NCBI GenBank assembly: GCA_903845195.1
Contig: CAIMWO010000052.1
Span: forward strand, 62,001 to 126,000
DNA: 64,000 nucleotides
Direction: 5' to 3'
From: an uncultured Phycisphaerales bacterium
Lineage (GTDB): Bacteria > Planctomycetota > Phycisphaerae > WQYP01
Program-made: the position numbers and the translations under genes
The notes under the pieces: model-generated
What the model was told of the DNA's origin: nothing
Databases searched by the model: none
What the model saw: only the letters and a program-made list of their open reading frames with translations
Shown: positions 51,657 to 60,132 of the stretch, piece after piece
How positions within the stretch are numbered: position 1 is the stretch's first letter
How the letters are laid out: every line of letters begins with the position of its first letter

Positions 51657-52484
51657 ATGGGATTGCTGAGGAGTTTGGCTTTGAGTAACTCATCTGTCCC
51701 ACCCCAGTCAACGCCTGCCGATTACATGTCGGATAAGGGATGGTGCCCGCTCAAGGCAGCGGCACGAAAACATCCTCGCTTCTGCTGTGTTTGCACCTTG
51801 CCAATCGAGCAATCTGCTGCATGCTACAGGCAAGAGTTTGAATCATCATGGCTTGACGATTTGAATGGTTCTGAAGAAAAGAAGGTCGTCCTTTATTGTT
51901 GTGAGCACTGTGCAGACACTCACAAACTGAGCACGATTGAAGGCGTCAATAGCATGAGAGAAACGTTGGCATTGGCTCGGGACGGGATGGACGAGAGGGG
52001 GAGTGCAAAGCATATTTACGGTTCAGCAGCGTACGTCCCACCAGACCCAAGCCGAGGCTGGTCAGCAAGCGTCGAGCAGCTTAACTGTGAGATCAAGCAG
52101 CAGGAAGCACACCTGCATGAGTTGAGAGGTCAATTGCACCAACTGAAGCGACTCTATCAACGACGACGGGTACTTAGTGTGCCTAGTATCGAACTCCGTG
52201 AGCTTGCGTCTAAGGCATATGAATGCATTGACAATTACGTGAATCTCGTTGATGTGACATTTAGTTCCTATCTCCCAGCACGCTTTAATAAGGTGCCGTT
52301 TCTAAAACTTGCATTAGGAGGCCATGGCACTTCCTTATCCACGATGCTTTGGGCTGACGAGGCAATTTTTGGCGATCAGATTCGGGCGCTTGCAGAAGGC
52401 CAAAAGATCGATGTTGTAGGAAGAGTTGTTGAATGCGACAGCGGCGAATGCCTTCTACTCGCCGAAGAAATCTTCTTGCATTAG
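51657..52484 (+). CDS. Hypothetical protein with Cys-rich N-terminus and coiled coil
   Basis: A 275-residue protein. [13 protein letters not shown] and neighbouring Cys/His (about residues 43-85) can bind zinc; a coiled coil ([30 protein letters not shown]) occupies about 142-172; the C-terminal domain ends [20 protein letters not shown], an OB-like strand pattern. Starts at a TTG (51681) with GAGGAG upstream or at MSDKG are possible. Unrecognised; its position after the type I operon suggests but does not show a defence role. Confidence 0.55.
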   Translation: MGLLRSLALSNSSVPPQSTPADYMSDKGWCPLKAAARKHPRFCCVCTLPIEQSAACYRQEFESSWLDDLNGSEEKKVVLYCCEHCADTHKLSTIEGVNSMRETLALARDGMDERGSAKHIYGSAAYVPPDPSRGWSASVEQLNCEIKQQEAHLHELRGQLHQLKRLYQRRRVLSVPSIELRELASKAYECIDNYVNLVDVTFSSYLPARFNKVPFLKLALGGHGTSLSTMLWADEAIFGDQIRALAEGQKIDVVGRVVECDSGECLLLAEEIFLH

Positions 52485-52614
52485 GTGTGAGCGACGAACA
52501 CCGGCGTCGATTCATTTACCGAAGTACTTGGGGAGAATGGCAGCAACTCGGAACAATTTGGTGTCTACGTCAATGGCGAGAGGTTCCTATAAGATAGTTG
52601 TCTTCGAGTGCAAG

Positions 52615-52869
52615 ATGAATAATCGCATGCCAGCCACTCCCACCATCCTCCACCTCGACATGGACGCCTTCTTTGCCGCCATCGAACAGATGGATCATCC
52701 CGAACTCAAGGGCCAGCCCGTGTTGGTCGGTTATGACGGGCCTCGGGGTGTGGTCGCCACCGCTTCCTATGAAGCCCGGCCCTTCGGCTGTCACTCGGCG
52801 CAGCCCATGTCCGTCGCCAAACGCCTTTGCCCACATGCCATCATTGTGCCAGTCCGCCATGAGCGTTAA
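52615..52869 (+). pseudogene. dinB: dinB (DNA polymerase IV), 5' fragment
   Basis: The first 80 codons encode the start of a Y-family polymerase: [20 protein letters not shown] with the metal-binding Asp, then [20 protein letters not shown] and [13 protein letters not shown]. The frame stops at 52867 where similarity to DinB should continue for 270 residues more. A 3' piece of dinB is found 0.9 kb downstream on the same strand. The polymerase cannot be made. Confidence 0.85.
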
Positions 52870-52978
52870 CGCTGCCTGCATCCTCATACAAACTGGCTTC
52901 TATCAGCGGAACAACCACCTTTCGCAAGGCATCATAGGCTTTCTGTTTCTTGTCCAACTTTTCAACGGCAGTTGTCAT
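52841..52978 (-). pseudogene. 5' fragment of a small gene, fused to antisense dinB
   Basis: From the ATG at 52978 the frame reads MTTAVEKLDKKQKAYDALRK and then VVVPLIEASLYED before it enters the dinB antisense (NAHGGLAQ) and stops. The first 35 codons look real, with the ATG 19 bp after the stop of 52998..53525. The breakpoint is near 52868, so this gene was cut by the same event that broke dinB. Confidence 0.5.
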
Positions 52979-52997
52979 CGTTTACCCTTTTGGCTGG

Positions 52998-53525
52998 CTA
53001 TTTCTTTTCACTGTGTAGTTGAGGCACTTTGTAGTTGCGGTAAGCATCGACGACATGCGGGATGGTTACACCCGGAACGCCATTAACATAGTTATAGTGC
53101 GTCAGAAGAAAAAGTATTCGTCGGCCATTACTCTGATTTCGGACAAAACGTAGGCCAACTCTGAAGCCTGCATTTTCCAGAGCTAGTTTCACTTCTTTTA
53201 TCCGTTGTTTCGGGTTTGCTTTCAACATCTGGATCAATTCTTTAGCCACTTCCGGATCAGTCTTCTTCAGACGATCAAGAATGGGGAGGAATTTTCGTCC
53301 TGCCCATGCCCTCCAGCCGTTTGCGGTGATGCCGATTTTCTCTGCCTTCCCCGTCTTCTTCTTCAAGAAGCCATCTGCGATTAGTTCGTCAACGTCATCG
53401 CCATGCTCTGTTTGTATGGCTGCCACCTGTGCATTAAACCTTTTGAATCCAGTTGCGTCACCGCCGACATATTCGTAGTACAGGCCACAGATGGTGTTCA
53501 ACACTCGTTTGGATTTGAGCTTCAT
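52998..53525 (-). CDS. Unrecognised protein, short paralogue of 37626..38726
   Basis: A 175-residue protein with KRVLNTICGLYYEYVGGD, IADGFLKKKTGKAEKIGITANGWRAW and NGVPGVTIPHVVDAYRNY, the three blocks it shares with 37626..38726. It lacks that protein's N-terminal HTH-like part and Thr/Lys linkers. AGGAAGAAATC precedes the ATG, and the leader is also shared. A terminator isolates it from upstream genes. It lies in the segment inserted in dinB, so the family seems to travel. Possibly DNA-binding; no motif known to me. Confidence 0.6.
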   Translation of the reverse strand: MKLKSKRVLNTICGLYYEYVGGDATGFKRFNAQVAAIQTEHGDDVDELIADGFLKKKTGKAEKIGITANGWRAWAGRKFLPILDRLKKTDPEVAKELIQMLKANPKQRIKEVKLALENAGFRVGLRFVRNQSNGRRILFLLTHYNYVNGVPGVTIPHVVDAYRNYKVPQLHSEKK

Positions 53526-53576
53526 GATTTCTTCCTTTGCAGTATGTTCGTAGATTATTGCCCAAGCGGTCGAAAG
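53526..53576 (-). promoter_or_regulatory. Conserved leader shared with 37626..38726
   Basis: Minus-strand TTCGACCGCTTGGGCAATAA, then ACGAACAT and AAGGAAGAAATC before the ATG. It aligns with 38727-38782. Confidence 0.6.
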
Positions 53577-53587
53577 ATCAAGGGCGC

Positions 53588-53625
53588 AAAAAAAGGCCCT
53601 GCAATCCAGATGGACGGCAGGGCCT
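53588..53625 (-). terminator. Intrinsic terminator
   Basis: On the minus strand AGGCCCTGC and GCAGGGCCT form a perfect 9-bp stem with a 14-nt loop, followed directly by seven T. It ends the transcript of the small gene fragment upstream and separates it from the promoter of 52998..53525. Confidence 0.85.
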
Positions 53626-53642
53626 CTCTCATTCTGCTTCTG

Positions 53643-53790
53643 CTATCGTCCTTGAACTTCTGGCAACACCTTGGCATCGAGTAACTCTTTGCGCCATTTA
53701 TTCAAGGCGTCGGTTACGTCGGAATATCTCGCAACAAGCTCATGATCGCCGACGTACTCGTAGCTCTTGCTGATGCCTTCGACTGCCTGT
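53643..53790 (-). pseudogene. 3' fragment of a small gene at the right edge of the dinB insertion
   Basis: Minus-strand frame GISKSYEYVGDHELVARYSD continuing VTDALNKWRKELLDAKVLPE and ending VQGR-stop at 53643, with the terminator 18 bp beyond. Its N-terminal part is missing because the sequence changes to antisense dinB near 53785. It may be the other half of the fragment at 52868-52978. Confidence 0.5.
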
Positions 53791-53897
53791 TCGCCGATCC
53801 CGACCGGGAGAAGCAGCAGCGTCTCGATGCCGTGGCGGATGCGATCAGCGACAAATTTGGGAAAACGGCAATTCGGCGGGGCGGATCATTGAAATAA
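53785..53897 (+). pseudogene. dinB: dinB (DNA polymerase IV), 3' fragment
   Basis: Plus-strand frame with LFADPDREKQQRLDAVADAI followed by SDKFGKTAIRRGGSLK-stop, the typical last residues of planctomycete Pol IV, which end in a short helix and (A/V)RRG. It is in the same direction as the 5' fragment. The exact left boundary is uncertain by about 20 bp. Confidence 0.7.
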
Positions 53898-54267
53898 CCC
53901 GCCTTTACTCACCGTACCACCGTCACCAGCACGACCATGCACCCGACAACCATCGCCCCGCTGACCACGATCACCACCAGACATCCACGACCCAAACCAA
54001 ACGTCGTCCTGCTGCAAGTGCGGTTTTATGCTGCCTTTTTGGGATTCATGCGCCAATACGTAAAGCCGGACCGCTTGGAAGAAGTCGAAGACTCGGTACA
54101 GGTAAAACCGTTCAGACACAGCTTCGGAACAGCGGACTTCCCACCACAGTCATCATTGAGTCCACGTGCTTCATATCTTGAGCAACCCCGCCAAGTTTGG
54201 CTAAACCCCCGCCTAGTGATACGATAAATTTTCGCCGTTGTTATCCTGAACGTTAATGGGAGCAGAC
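53898..54267. other. Intergenic region, possible tiny TM peptide
   Basis: No gene longer than 60 codons is convincing here. On the minus strand, a 28-codon frame from a TTG near 53995 to TGA at 53909 encodes a single hydrophobic segment (CLVVIVVSGAMVVGCMVVLV), which might be a small membrane peptide. The region should also contain the promoter of the DUF6338-like gene. Confidence 0.3.
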
Positions 54268-55044
54268 ATGGGGGAATATCTCTCGAAGGAAACACTCGGT
54301 CTCTTATATTTTTTGCTGCCGGGATTTTTGGCCGCATGGGTATTCTACGGCCTAACCGCCCATCCCAAGAAGGAGCCATTCGAGCGGACGATTCAGGCTC
54401 TAATCTTCACTGTCGTTACCCAGACCATAACGTTTTGCCTTCGTTATCTGCTGATTCTAGCCGGAAGAATCCATTCGTTTGGCCCATGGACGACCGAGAC
54501 GAGCCTTATTTGGTCAACCGTAGTGGCGGTCGGGGTGGGGGTCTTGTTCTCAGCCGTAGCGAATTCCAGTTGCATCCACGCATTGCTTCAAAGACTTCGT
54601 ATAACAAAACGGACTTCGTACCCCAGTGAGTGGTATAGTGCATTCCACCACTGGCGACGATTCTGTATTCTGAACCTGAAAAACGGTCGGAGAATGAGAG
54701 GTTGGCCTGAAGAATGGCCAGATCAGGGAGGAAAGGGACATTTTCTCATACAAGCGCCGGAATGGCTTTTGGATGAGGGAGTTAGGGTTACCCTTTTTCC
54801 CACAATGCGTGCATTGATTGCAGCAGAAGATGTAGAATTCGTCGAATTTGAGTACGACTCAGATGAGATAAGATTGACCGAAGAGGAAAGAAACAAGATT
54901 TTTGAAAGTCAGAAGGTGCTAATCCAACTGAACAAAGCAGCAGAAGCGAAGAAGGAACATGAATCATCGCCGCTACTAGGCGATGGGACTACTGAGAAGC
55001 AGGAGGCCAGTCATGACGAACGAGGAATCAAAGCAGCCGAATAA
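54268..55044 (+). CDS. DUF6338-like membrane protein
   Basis: A 258-residue protein with GGGAG before the ATG. LSKETLGLLYFLLPGFLAAW begins the first TM, followed by HPKKEPFERTIQALIFTVVTQ (second TM) and a third around LIWSTVVAVGVGVLFSAV; the C-terminal half is cytoplasmic and ends in a charged tail. This resembles DUF6338, a family without known function. The last 32 bp overlap the first of three tiny genes, so all four are likely made from one transcript. A role as a membrane partner of the PPPKK peptides is inference. Confidence 0.65.
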   Translation: MGEYLSKETLGLLYFLLPGFLAAWVFYGLTAHPKKEPFERTIQALIFTVVTQTITFCLRYLLILAGRIHSFGPWTTETSLIWSTVVAVGVGVLFSAVANSSCIHALLQRLRITKRTSYPSEWYSAFHHWRRFCILNLKNGRRMRGWPEEWPDQGGKGHFLIQAPEWLLDEGVRVTLFPTMRALIAAEDVEFVEFEYDSDEIRLTEEERNKIFESQKVLIQLNKAAEAKKEHESSPLLGDGTTEKQEASHDERGIKAAE

Positions 55045-55162
55045 GACAGGAGAAAAGACCTGCTTGAGCCGTAACGGCCCCCAACGGCAACAGGTAAAAC
55101 CAAACACAACTGCCGTAGCATCAGCAACAACATCATCACCAGCACCACCGCCGAAGAAATAA
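55013..55162 (+). CDS. Tiny protein A with SSPAPPPKK tail
   Basis: A 49-residue protein too short for the ORF track. It starts MTNEESKQPNKTGEKTCLSR, has GGAGG ten bases upstream inside the DUF6338-like gene, and ends TTSSPAPPPKK. The middle is Asn/Gln/Thr-rich and disordered, with a single Cys. The two following ORFs have the same tail, which argues that all three are real. Function unknown. Confidence 0.65.
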   Translation: MTNEESKQPNKTGEKTCLSRNGPQRQQVKPNTTAVASATTSSPAPPPKK

Positions 55163-55181
55163 CTGATTAAGGAGCGAACGC

Positions 55182-55337
55182 ATGGCACAAGAAGAACGCA
55201 TCGAAATAATTAAGGGCGTGAATGGCCCCAGCCCAAGAGACATTGCGGCAGGCCACAACGGAGAAAAGCCGACGACTTCAGCCGTCATCCCGGCCAAGCC
55301 CACGTCATCCCCGTCACCGCCGCCGAAGAAAAGCTAG
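55182..55337 (+). CDS. Tiny protein B with SSPSPPPKK tail
   Basis: A 51-residue protein, ATG preceded by AAGGAG, 19 bp after ORF A. It reads MAQEERIEIIKGVNGPSPRD, contains GHNGEK and ends KPTSSPSPPPKKS. Apart from an NGP motif and the tail it does not resemble ORF A in sequence, only in size, disorder and charge. Confidence 0.65.
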   Translation: MAQEERIEIIKGVNGPSPRDIAAGHNGEKPTTSAVIPAKPTSSPSPPPKKS

Positions 55338-55358
55338 TCTTAACTGACAGGAGAACAC

Positions 55359-55508
55359 ATGGGAGCGAAGATGCCCGAGCCAAGACCGACAAGCCCATCT
55401 GCTAATCGCAGTAGGAACGGTGCTATAAACGAAGGCAGAAATCCACCAGCGCCACAGAGTACGCCCCGGCCCACGACATCATCACCAGCACCGCCACCGA
55501 AGAAGTGA
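55359..55508 (+). CDS. Tiny protein C with SSPAPPPKK tail
   Basis: A 49-residue protein, ATG preceded by AGGAG, 21 bp after ORF B. It reads MGAKMPEPRPTSPSANRSRN and ends RPTTSSPAPPPKK. The stop is 55 bp from the end of the convergent gene 55564..56634. The conserved 3' end is visible at the DNA level also (ACATCATCACCAGCACC is shared with ORF A). Confidence 0.65.
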   Translation: MGAKMPEPRPTSPSANRSRNGAINEGRNPPAPQSTPRPTTSSPAPPPKK

Positions 55509-55563
55509 TTCCACTCGAATGTGTGCAACCCATCCATGCCAATTTGATTCCGTGAGGTAGCCG

Positions 55564-56634
55564 TCAGCGTTTCACGATGCTATTAAGATGAGCTTTCAGT
55601 TCCTCCGTTGGTGATTCAGGAATGTCTATCAGCATTTCTGGCCCGAGATGCCACGTACCATACTCATATGTGGCCGTCCTCAATATATTGCGTCCGGGAC
55701 ACTCAGTTTGTACATAGTGCCAGTAATTATCCATTACCTTTGCCATATCACTCGACGCATCACCTTGCGGCATTATGACACCAAAGTCTATGTTGCGGAT
55801 CGGAAACAAATAACTGACACCAAAAAGTCTTCTGTCCATAGTGTAATGAAACAAGGCAACACGATCCTCGATTGTGTTTGGTAGCGGCATAAACTCTCCG
55901 CACCCGTTTGGATAAGCAATTAGCCGCATGGCATTTCCGAACCGTTGAAAATATTGCGGACAATCCGACCTCGTACCATCTGCACGAAAATAGTTGCTGA
56001 GTGCCTCTCGCACGACCTTCCGATACGGATCAACCAAGACCTCATATCCTCGCATATGAAAATCCGTGAGATATGCTGCCTTTAGTGCAGATGCGGCCCA
56101 TTGCGACGGCATGAATTGCTCCCCGACTATAAGACTAGGCATACAAGGTGCAATACGTTGGTCTGTCCGTCCCGGCATAGCTCTACTATTTCGTTCGTCC
56201 TTGAGTCGTGGATCATCTTTTGGAATGCGCAAGTATAGTTTTCGAACTGTGCCGTCCTCTTGGGGAATCTCAAGACATGGAAATGACGGACATTCCTTCG
56301 CAAAGAATGCTTCAATCTCTGATCCGTCTGGCAATTGTACAAAACGGCGGTAAGCGTTTTTCAACCGTTCATACTCATCCATAAACGGCAGGTTCATGTA
56401 ATAGACGAATGCGGCCTCTGTCTTGGACCCATAGAAGTTGTCGATTGTTCCAAACTGAATGACTGTCTTATTTGGCACGTACTGCAACGCCACGTTGAGA
56501 AGGTGGCCGTTCATCAGGAATGCCTCGTCAATCTCTTGATCCAAAATGGGACAGACGAATCGAGACACGGACTTCCGTGTCCAGAAATGGTAGTCTGAAA
56601 TCCATCGCTGCAACTCATCACGGTTGACAGGCAT
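55564..56634 (-). CDS. Unrecognised protein downstream of phosphoesterase
   Basis: A 356-residue soluble protein starting MPVNRDELQRWISDYHFWTR with AGAGGA upstream of the ATG; the ORF-track start at 56778 would overlap the phosphoesterase gene. It is rich in aromatic residues and has no motif or signal peptide known to me. Its position directly after the phosphoesterase gene in the same direction suggests joint expression. Confidence 0.6.
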   Translation of the reverse strand: MPVNRDELQRWISDYHFWTRKSVSRFVCPILDQEIDEAFLMNGHLLNVALQYVPNKTVIQFGTIDNFYGSKTEAAFVYYMNLPFMDEYERLKNAYRRFVQLPDGSEIEAFFAKECPSFPCLEIPQEDGTVRKLYLRIPKDDPRLKDERNSRAMPGRTDQRIAPCMPSLIVGEQFMPSQWAASALKAAYLTDFHMRGYEVLVDPYRKVVREALSNYFRADGTRSDCPQYFQRFGNAMRLIAYPNGCGEFMPLPNTIEDRVALFHYTMDRRLFGVSYLFPIRNIDFGVIMPQGDASSDMAKVMDNYWHYVQTECPGRNILRTATYEYGTWHLGPEMLIDIPESPTEELKAHLNSIVKR

Positions 56635-56753
56635 GGGAAATCCTCTCTCGCCAGCGTGCATTGATTCAGTGCTCGCTATGTTGGGCAAAGTGAAAACGAG
56701 ATCAACTTTGATGCCACATTCGAATTGTGGTGGCCAAGAGTGGTTCCAACTGG

Positions 56754-58571
56754 TCAATGGTGGTGCAGTTTCAGCCATTCGTCAGCCGAGGCAATCGAAT
56801 TTGTCGTTCCGACGGCGCTTCCACCCTGCGGCGGGACCGGGGGAAAGGCAGATTTCAAAGGGACTTTGTATACAACTCCAGCGGAGTCGGGGACTGCCGG
56901 TGGAGAAACCGGTTGCCCTGATTCGCCAACCTGTTCGAGTGTTTCCGGTGTACGGTGAAACTTTCTGCCAGTAAGACTGGCGAGGGCACGCACAGCATGT
57001 TCACGCTCGGGTAGCGGCAAAGACACATCACGAATCTTGCCTGCCAGCACCGACACGGACATTGTCTTCTGATGACTCAAGAAGACAGCGAAATGTTGGT
57101 GCAACACTGCCCATTTGCCTTGCTTCCCTGAGATATGATCAGGCTGGCTGGGGGAAATAGACATGGCCGTTGCCTCGCCGTAAAAGAAGCGAGCAAGGTA
57201 GTCGAATACGTCTTTTATTGCCTCAAAGAATCGTGCTATTGCTGTAGAAATGCGGGGCAATCGCTCGTCGGCTTCGGCCTTTGTGTAGGGCCACATTGCA
57301 GCAAGTGCCTTGTGGTGTGCAGTCTCCACATCAGCCGCTTGTTCTTCTCGGCCGGGATCGGGCGGCGCTAGCTGGTCGGCAGTCAATTCAATGCGTTCGA
57401 GCGTATTCTCCCGGATGGGTTCCCCCGTTCTGATGGCGACCCCAATGCTCGTTGCTGCCTCCGTTCGTTTACCGAGCGGCCCCAATCCCCATTTGTCGAT
57501 CAGATACTTGAGGAGGCTGGTATGGTCGAACTGCGTTCGTTCAACACCTTGCTTCACGCATGGCGATACCAGTAAGGCCGGAACCCGCAGGCCAAGCCGA
57601 TCAAAGGTGTATTCCTCCCGATGGTTGTCCGGTTGAATTGCTTCCGGGGGTTCAACATGATCATAAAATCCTCCGTGTTCGTCGTAGATAATCACAAGCA
57701 GCGTAGACTTCCATAGATCAGGGTTTGCCCGGAGAGAATTATAAACGTCGGCGATGAGCTTCTCTGCTTTCATGATGTCATGCGGTGGATGGTCATCGTT
57801 TTCGTCGTACCCCATGAAATCCGGCTCGATAAAGCAGAATGCCGGAAAGTCATCCGCCAATCCTCGTGCGTCCGCATGGAATCGGCTGATGTAGAAGTAG
57901 CGAGCGACATTCTCCGGTCGGCGTTGGTGACATAACACCCACGATTGGGGGGCATCATGGAAGTAGACTTTCCAGTGAATTCCCTTCTCACTGAGACGGT
58001 CGAAAATCGTTGGCTGATCCTGTTCGAACCAACCCGGCAAATCCACTTTGTGCGTTTCGTCGCCGGGCATAGCGACTCGGCCATTGGCAGTTCCGCTGAG
58101 GACGAAAAAGCGATTAGGCCACGTCGGGCCGGGCAGGGAAGAAAACCAGTGGTCACAGATTGTGAACTCTTGAGCCAATGCATGAAGCGCAGGTAGAAAG
58201 TTCAGGGAGTAGTACCCCATGATGAACTGCTTATCTTGATCTGTGCAGGGAGGCGTAGCGTGCGAGAAGGACTGATCAAAATCCTTAACGAAACCCCCAT
58301 TATGATTCTCAAGCTGTATGGCAACATGCCCAACCTCATGATGCGGGTCAAGGAGCATTTGACGCTCAGTGGTCGGGGCTTGCGAAAAGCGTTTTCCGGC
58401 GAGGTCAAAATTGGAGTAGGGATTCGTCGGATCAACCCCTTCCAATTCGGGATAAACCTGTTTGAGGCAACCAAGCATCTGGTCAAAGGAATGGTTTTCC
58501 ATCATCAGAACGACGACATGCTTGATCGGATCATCGTTCGGTGCCGTGCTCATAGGTTCAAGTGATGGCAT
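56754..58571 (-). CDS. Phospholipase C-like phosphoesterase
   Basis: A 605-residue member of the phosphoesterase family that includes non-haemolytic phospholipase C and acid phosphatases. The metal-binding start HVVVLMMENHSFDQMLG and the later VIIYDEHGGFYDHVEPP are intact, as is VPALLVSPCVKQG. No Tat or Sec signal is present, unlike secreted phospholipases, so it may act in the cytoplasm or be exported otherwise. The C-terminal 200 residues have no match known to me. AAGGAG precedes the ATG. Substrate unknown. Confidence 0.85.
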   Translation of the reverse strand: MPSLEPMSTAPNDDPIKHVVVLMMENHSFDQMLGCLKQVYPELEGVDPTNPYSNFDLAGKRFSQAPTTERQMLLDPHHEVGHVAIQLENHNGGFVKDFDQSFSHATPPCTDQDKQFIMGYYSLNFLPALHALAQEFTICDHWFSSLPGPTWPNRFFVLSGTANGRVAMPGDETHKVDLPGWFEQDQPTIFDRLSEKGIHWKVYFHDAPQSWVLCHQRRPENVARYFYISRFHADARGLADDFPAFCFIEPDFMGYDENDDHPPHDIMKAEKLIADVYNSLRANPDLWKSTLLVIIYDEHGGFYDHVEPPEAIQPDNHREEYTFDRLGLRVPALLVSPCVKQGVERTQFDHTSLLKYLIDKWGLGPLGKRTEAATSIGVAIRTGEPIRENTLERIELTADQLAPPDPGREEQAADVETAHHKALAAMWPYTKAEADERLPRISTAIARFFEAIKDVFDYLARFFYGEATAMSISPSQPDHISGKQGKWAVLHQHFAVFLSHQKTMSVSVLAGKIRDVSLPLPEREHAVRALASLTGRKFHRTPETLEQVGESGQPVSPPAVPDSAGVVYKVPLKSAFPPVPPQGGSAVGTTNSIASADEWLKLHHH

Positions 58572-58623
58572 GTTGCACTCCTTGAGACTCAATAATCATC
58601 CAATCAATTCTGTCTCTTGTGTC

Positions 58624-59016
58624 CTACCGTATATCCGCACCACATCGAGGGCACTTGCTCGTTACGAGTCGAAAATCCAAGTCCAATTGACAGTGCGGAC
58701 ATCTACCCTTGACGGGAAAGCCCTTCCGCCGCCATTGAAGAAACCCGTCGAGAACAGCCGTTAGAACAAATAGACCGAATGCCGTAGCCATCAATGGACC
58801 CGCCACGGCATCGTTCAAAATGATGATAGATGCACCAAGCAGAATGCAGGCTACGCTGGTCAAAGCGTAGCTGGCCCGAGAGATCGGGCAGCCACCACGC
58901 CATTTCCAAGCGGCACGAATGTTGGCGCACCACTTGCGTCGGGAAGATGCAAGAAATATTACAAAAATACCAAGAACCACAAGAATGACGCCCAACGGTC
59001 GATTGTGATTAATCAT
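58624..59016 (-). CDS. Three-TM membrane protein with C-terminal zinc ribbon
   Basis: A 130-residue protein with TM helices at LGVILVVLGIFVIFLA, ALTSVACILLGASIIIL and PLMATAFGLFVLTAVLDGF, ending in CPHCQLDLDFRLVTSKCPRCGAD, a zinc ribbon analogous to but not the same as the CGYDLRA type. ATG at 59016 with GAGGA upstream. Function unknown. Confidence 0.6.
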   Translation of the reverse strand: MINHNRPLGVILVVLGIFVIFLASSRRKWCANIRAAWKWRGGCPISRASYALTSVACILLGASIIILNDAVAGPLMATAFGLFVLTAVLDGFLQWRRKGFPVKGRCPHCQLDLDFRLVTSKCPRCGADIR

Positions 59017-59091
59017 CGATGCCATCCTCATGCAAGACGGTAGTGCCAACAAACGCCATTCTTTCCCACGTTATATGGCTCGGTCACACCG

Positions 59092-60033
59092 TTATGATTT
59101 CGCAGGATGTTGTCCAATCAGCGAATCGTGGGCAAATTGCAGAAGGGGCAGGAGCCGCTTCGGTTTCACGTTGTCTGTCACCCTGATTGTTAGGCTCTTT
59201 CCCGATGGGTCGTATTCTGCTGGATACGGGCACAGCTTTATCGCACGTCTACTCTTGTCTTTGGGGATTGTTACAAACACCTCAAACGACTTCGTGCCAA
59301 TCCAATGGACGCCGAATACATTGAAGAATCCATGTTTGAAGCCTGCATAGTAGGCATTGTATTTCCGCTCCAAACTCCAGCCCGCTGTTTTCACGAGTTT
59401 CTCAAATGTGGCGACCATATCCAAAAACGCACCAGCGCTTTGGGGATTATATTGCTCCTCGTAAAACTTCCTGTCGTACACCCGCATTCCCTTGGATGTG
59501 CCCCGTCCTTCGTCATCCGGCGTTTCGAGTTGGGAGACGAGGACGAACTCGTCCGCTCCAATCATAAACCTCGTTATTTCCACGAGGTCAACGGGGTAGC
59601 CGAGTTTGGTTAGCAGCCGTGGAACAGTCGGTTTGATAGATGGGGCGAGAACGATGAGACGGATTTGGAGACGATCCCAGTCCATCTCGATATCACCTAT
59701 GTCGTCCGAGCGGTCCTTCGCTTCTAGCCACCACGTCTTGATTGTGTCCTGATGAGTTTCCGCCCATATTGCATAACGCAGAAGCTGAGGAAGCACTTCC
59801 TCGTCAACGGGCTGGTTCTTATTCTCGATGATGACTGCATTGTTGTCTTGGTCGATGCCCACCAAGTCCGGGATATCCCGTCCCGCACGTACTTGACGTT
59901 TAAGAATGACGATGCCCGAGAGGATTTCCTTGGCATTCAGAACATAGCGTTCAAACTCATCCTCGGTCTTGAACGGGACTGCGGTAGCCGCAAGGACTTG
60001 CCCACGCTTCGCATTCCGAAAGAGCTTCTGCAC
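59092..60033 (-). CDS. NucS/DUF91-like PD-(D/E)xK nuclease candidate
   Basis: A 313-residue soluble protein. The stretch RDIPDLVGIDQDNNAVIIENKNQPVDEEVLPQLLRYAIWA matches the nuclease core of NucS/DUF91-type proteins (D before a strand, E-x-K, then Q-LLRY). The C-terminal 150 residues resemble DUF5655-like domains (KHGFFNVFGVHWIGTKSF). GTG start with GGAGG upstream. NucS acts on mismatches or branched DNA in other phyla; here the N-terminal half of NucS is absent, so a separate role is possible. Confidence 0.65.
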   Translation of the reverse strand: MQKLFRNAKRGQVLAATAVPFKTEDEFERYVLNAKEILSGIVILKRQVRAGRDIPDLVGIDQDNNAVIIENKNQPVDEEVLPQLLRYAIWAETHQDTIKTWWLEAKDRSDDIGDIEMDWDRLQIRLIVLAPSIKPTVPRLLTKLGYPVDLVEITRFMIGADEFVLVSQLETPDDEGRGTSKGMRVYDRKFYEEQYNPQSAGAFLDMVATFEKLVKTAGWSLERKYNAYYAGFKHGFFNVFGVHWIGTKSFEVFVTIPKDKSRRAIKLCPYPAEYDPSGKSLTIRVTDNVKPKRLLPLLQFAHDSLIGQHPAKS

Positions 60034-60132
60034 GTTTGCCTCCAATTCCTGCCGTGTGCGGCTTTGTCGCCCCTGTAATCTGGGCAGTCGTACATGTCGA
60101 ACACATGCGTGCTCGGACCTTCACATTCAGCG

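Noticed and set aside
52860-52880. GCGTTAACGC at the dinB breakpoint as an integron attC-like core
   Set aside because: It does not fit RYYYAAC/GTTRRRY core sites and no integron integrase or second attC structure is present.
54976-55537. Minus-strand ORFs sharing FFGGGAGDDVV
   Set aside because: These are the antisense of the conserved SSPAPPPKK tails; ribosome sites and starts favour the plus strand.
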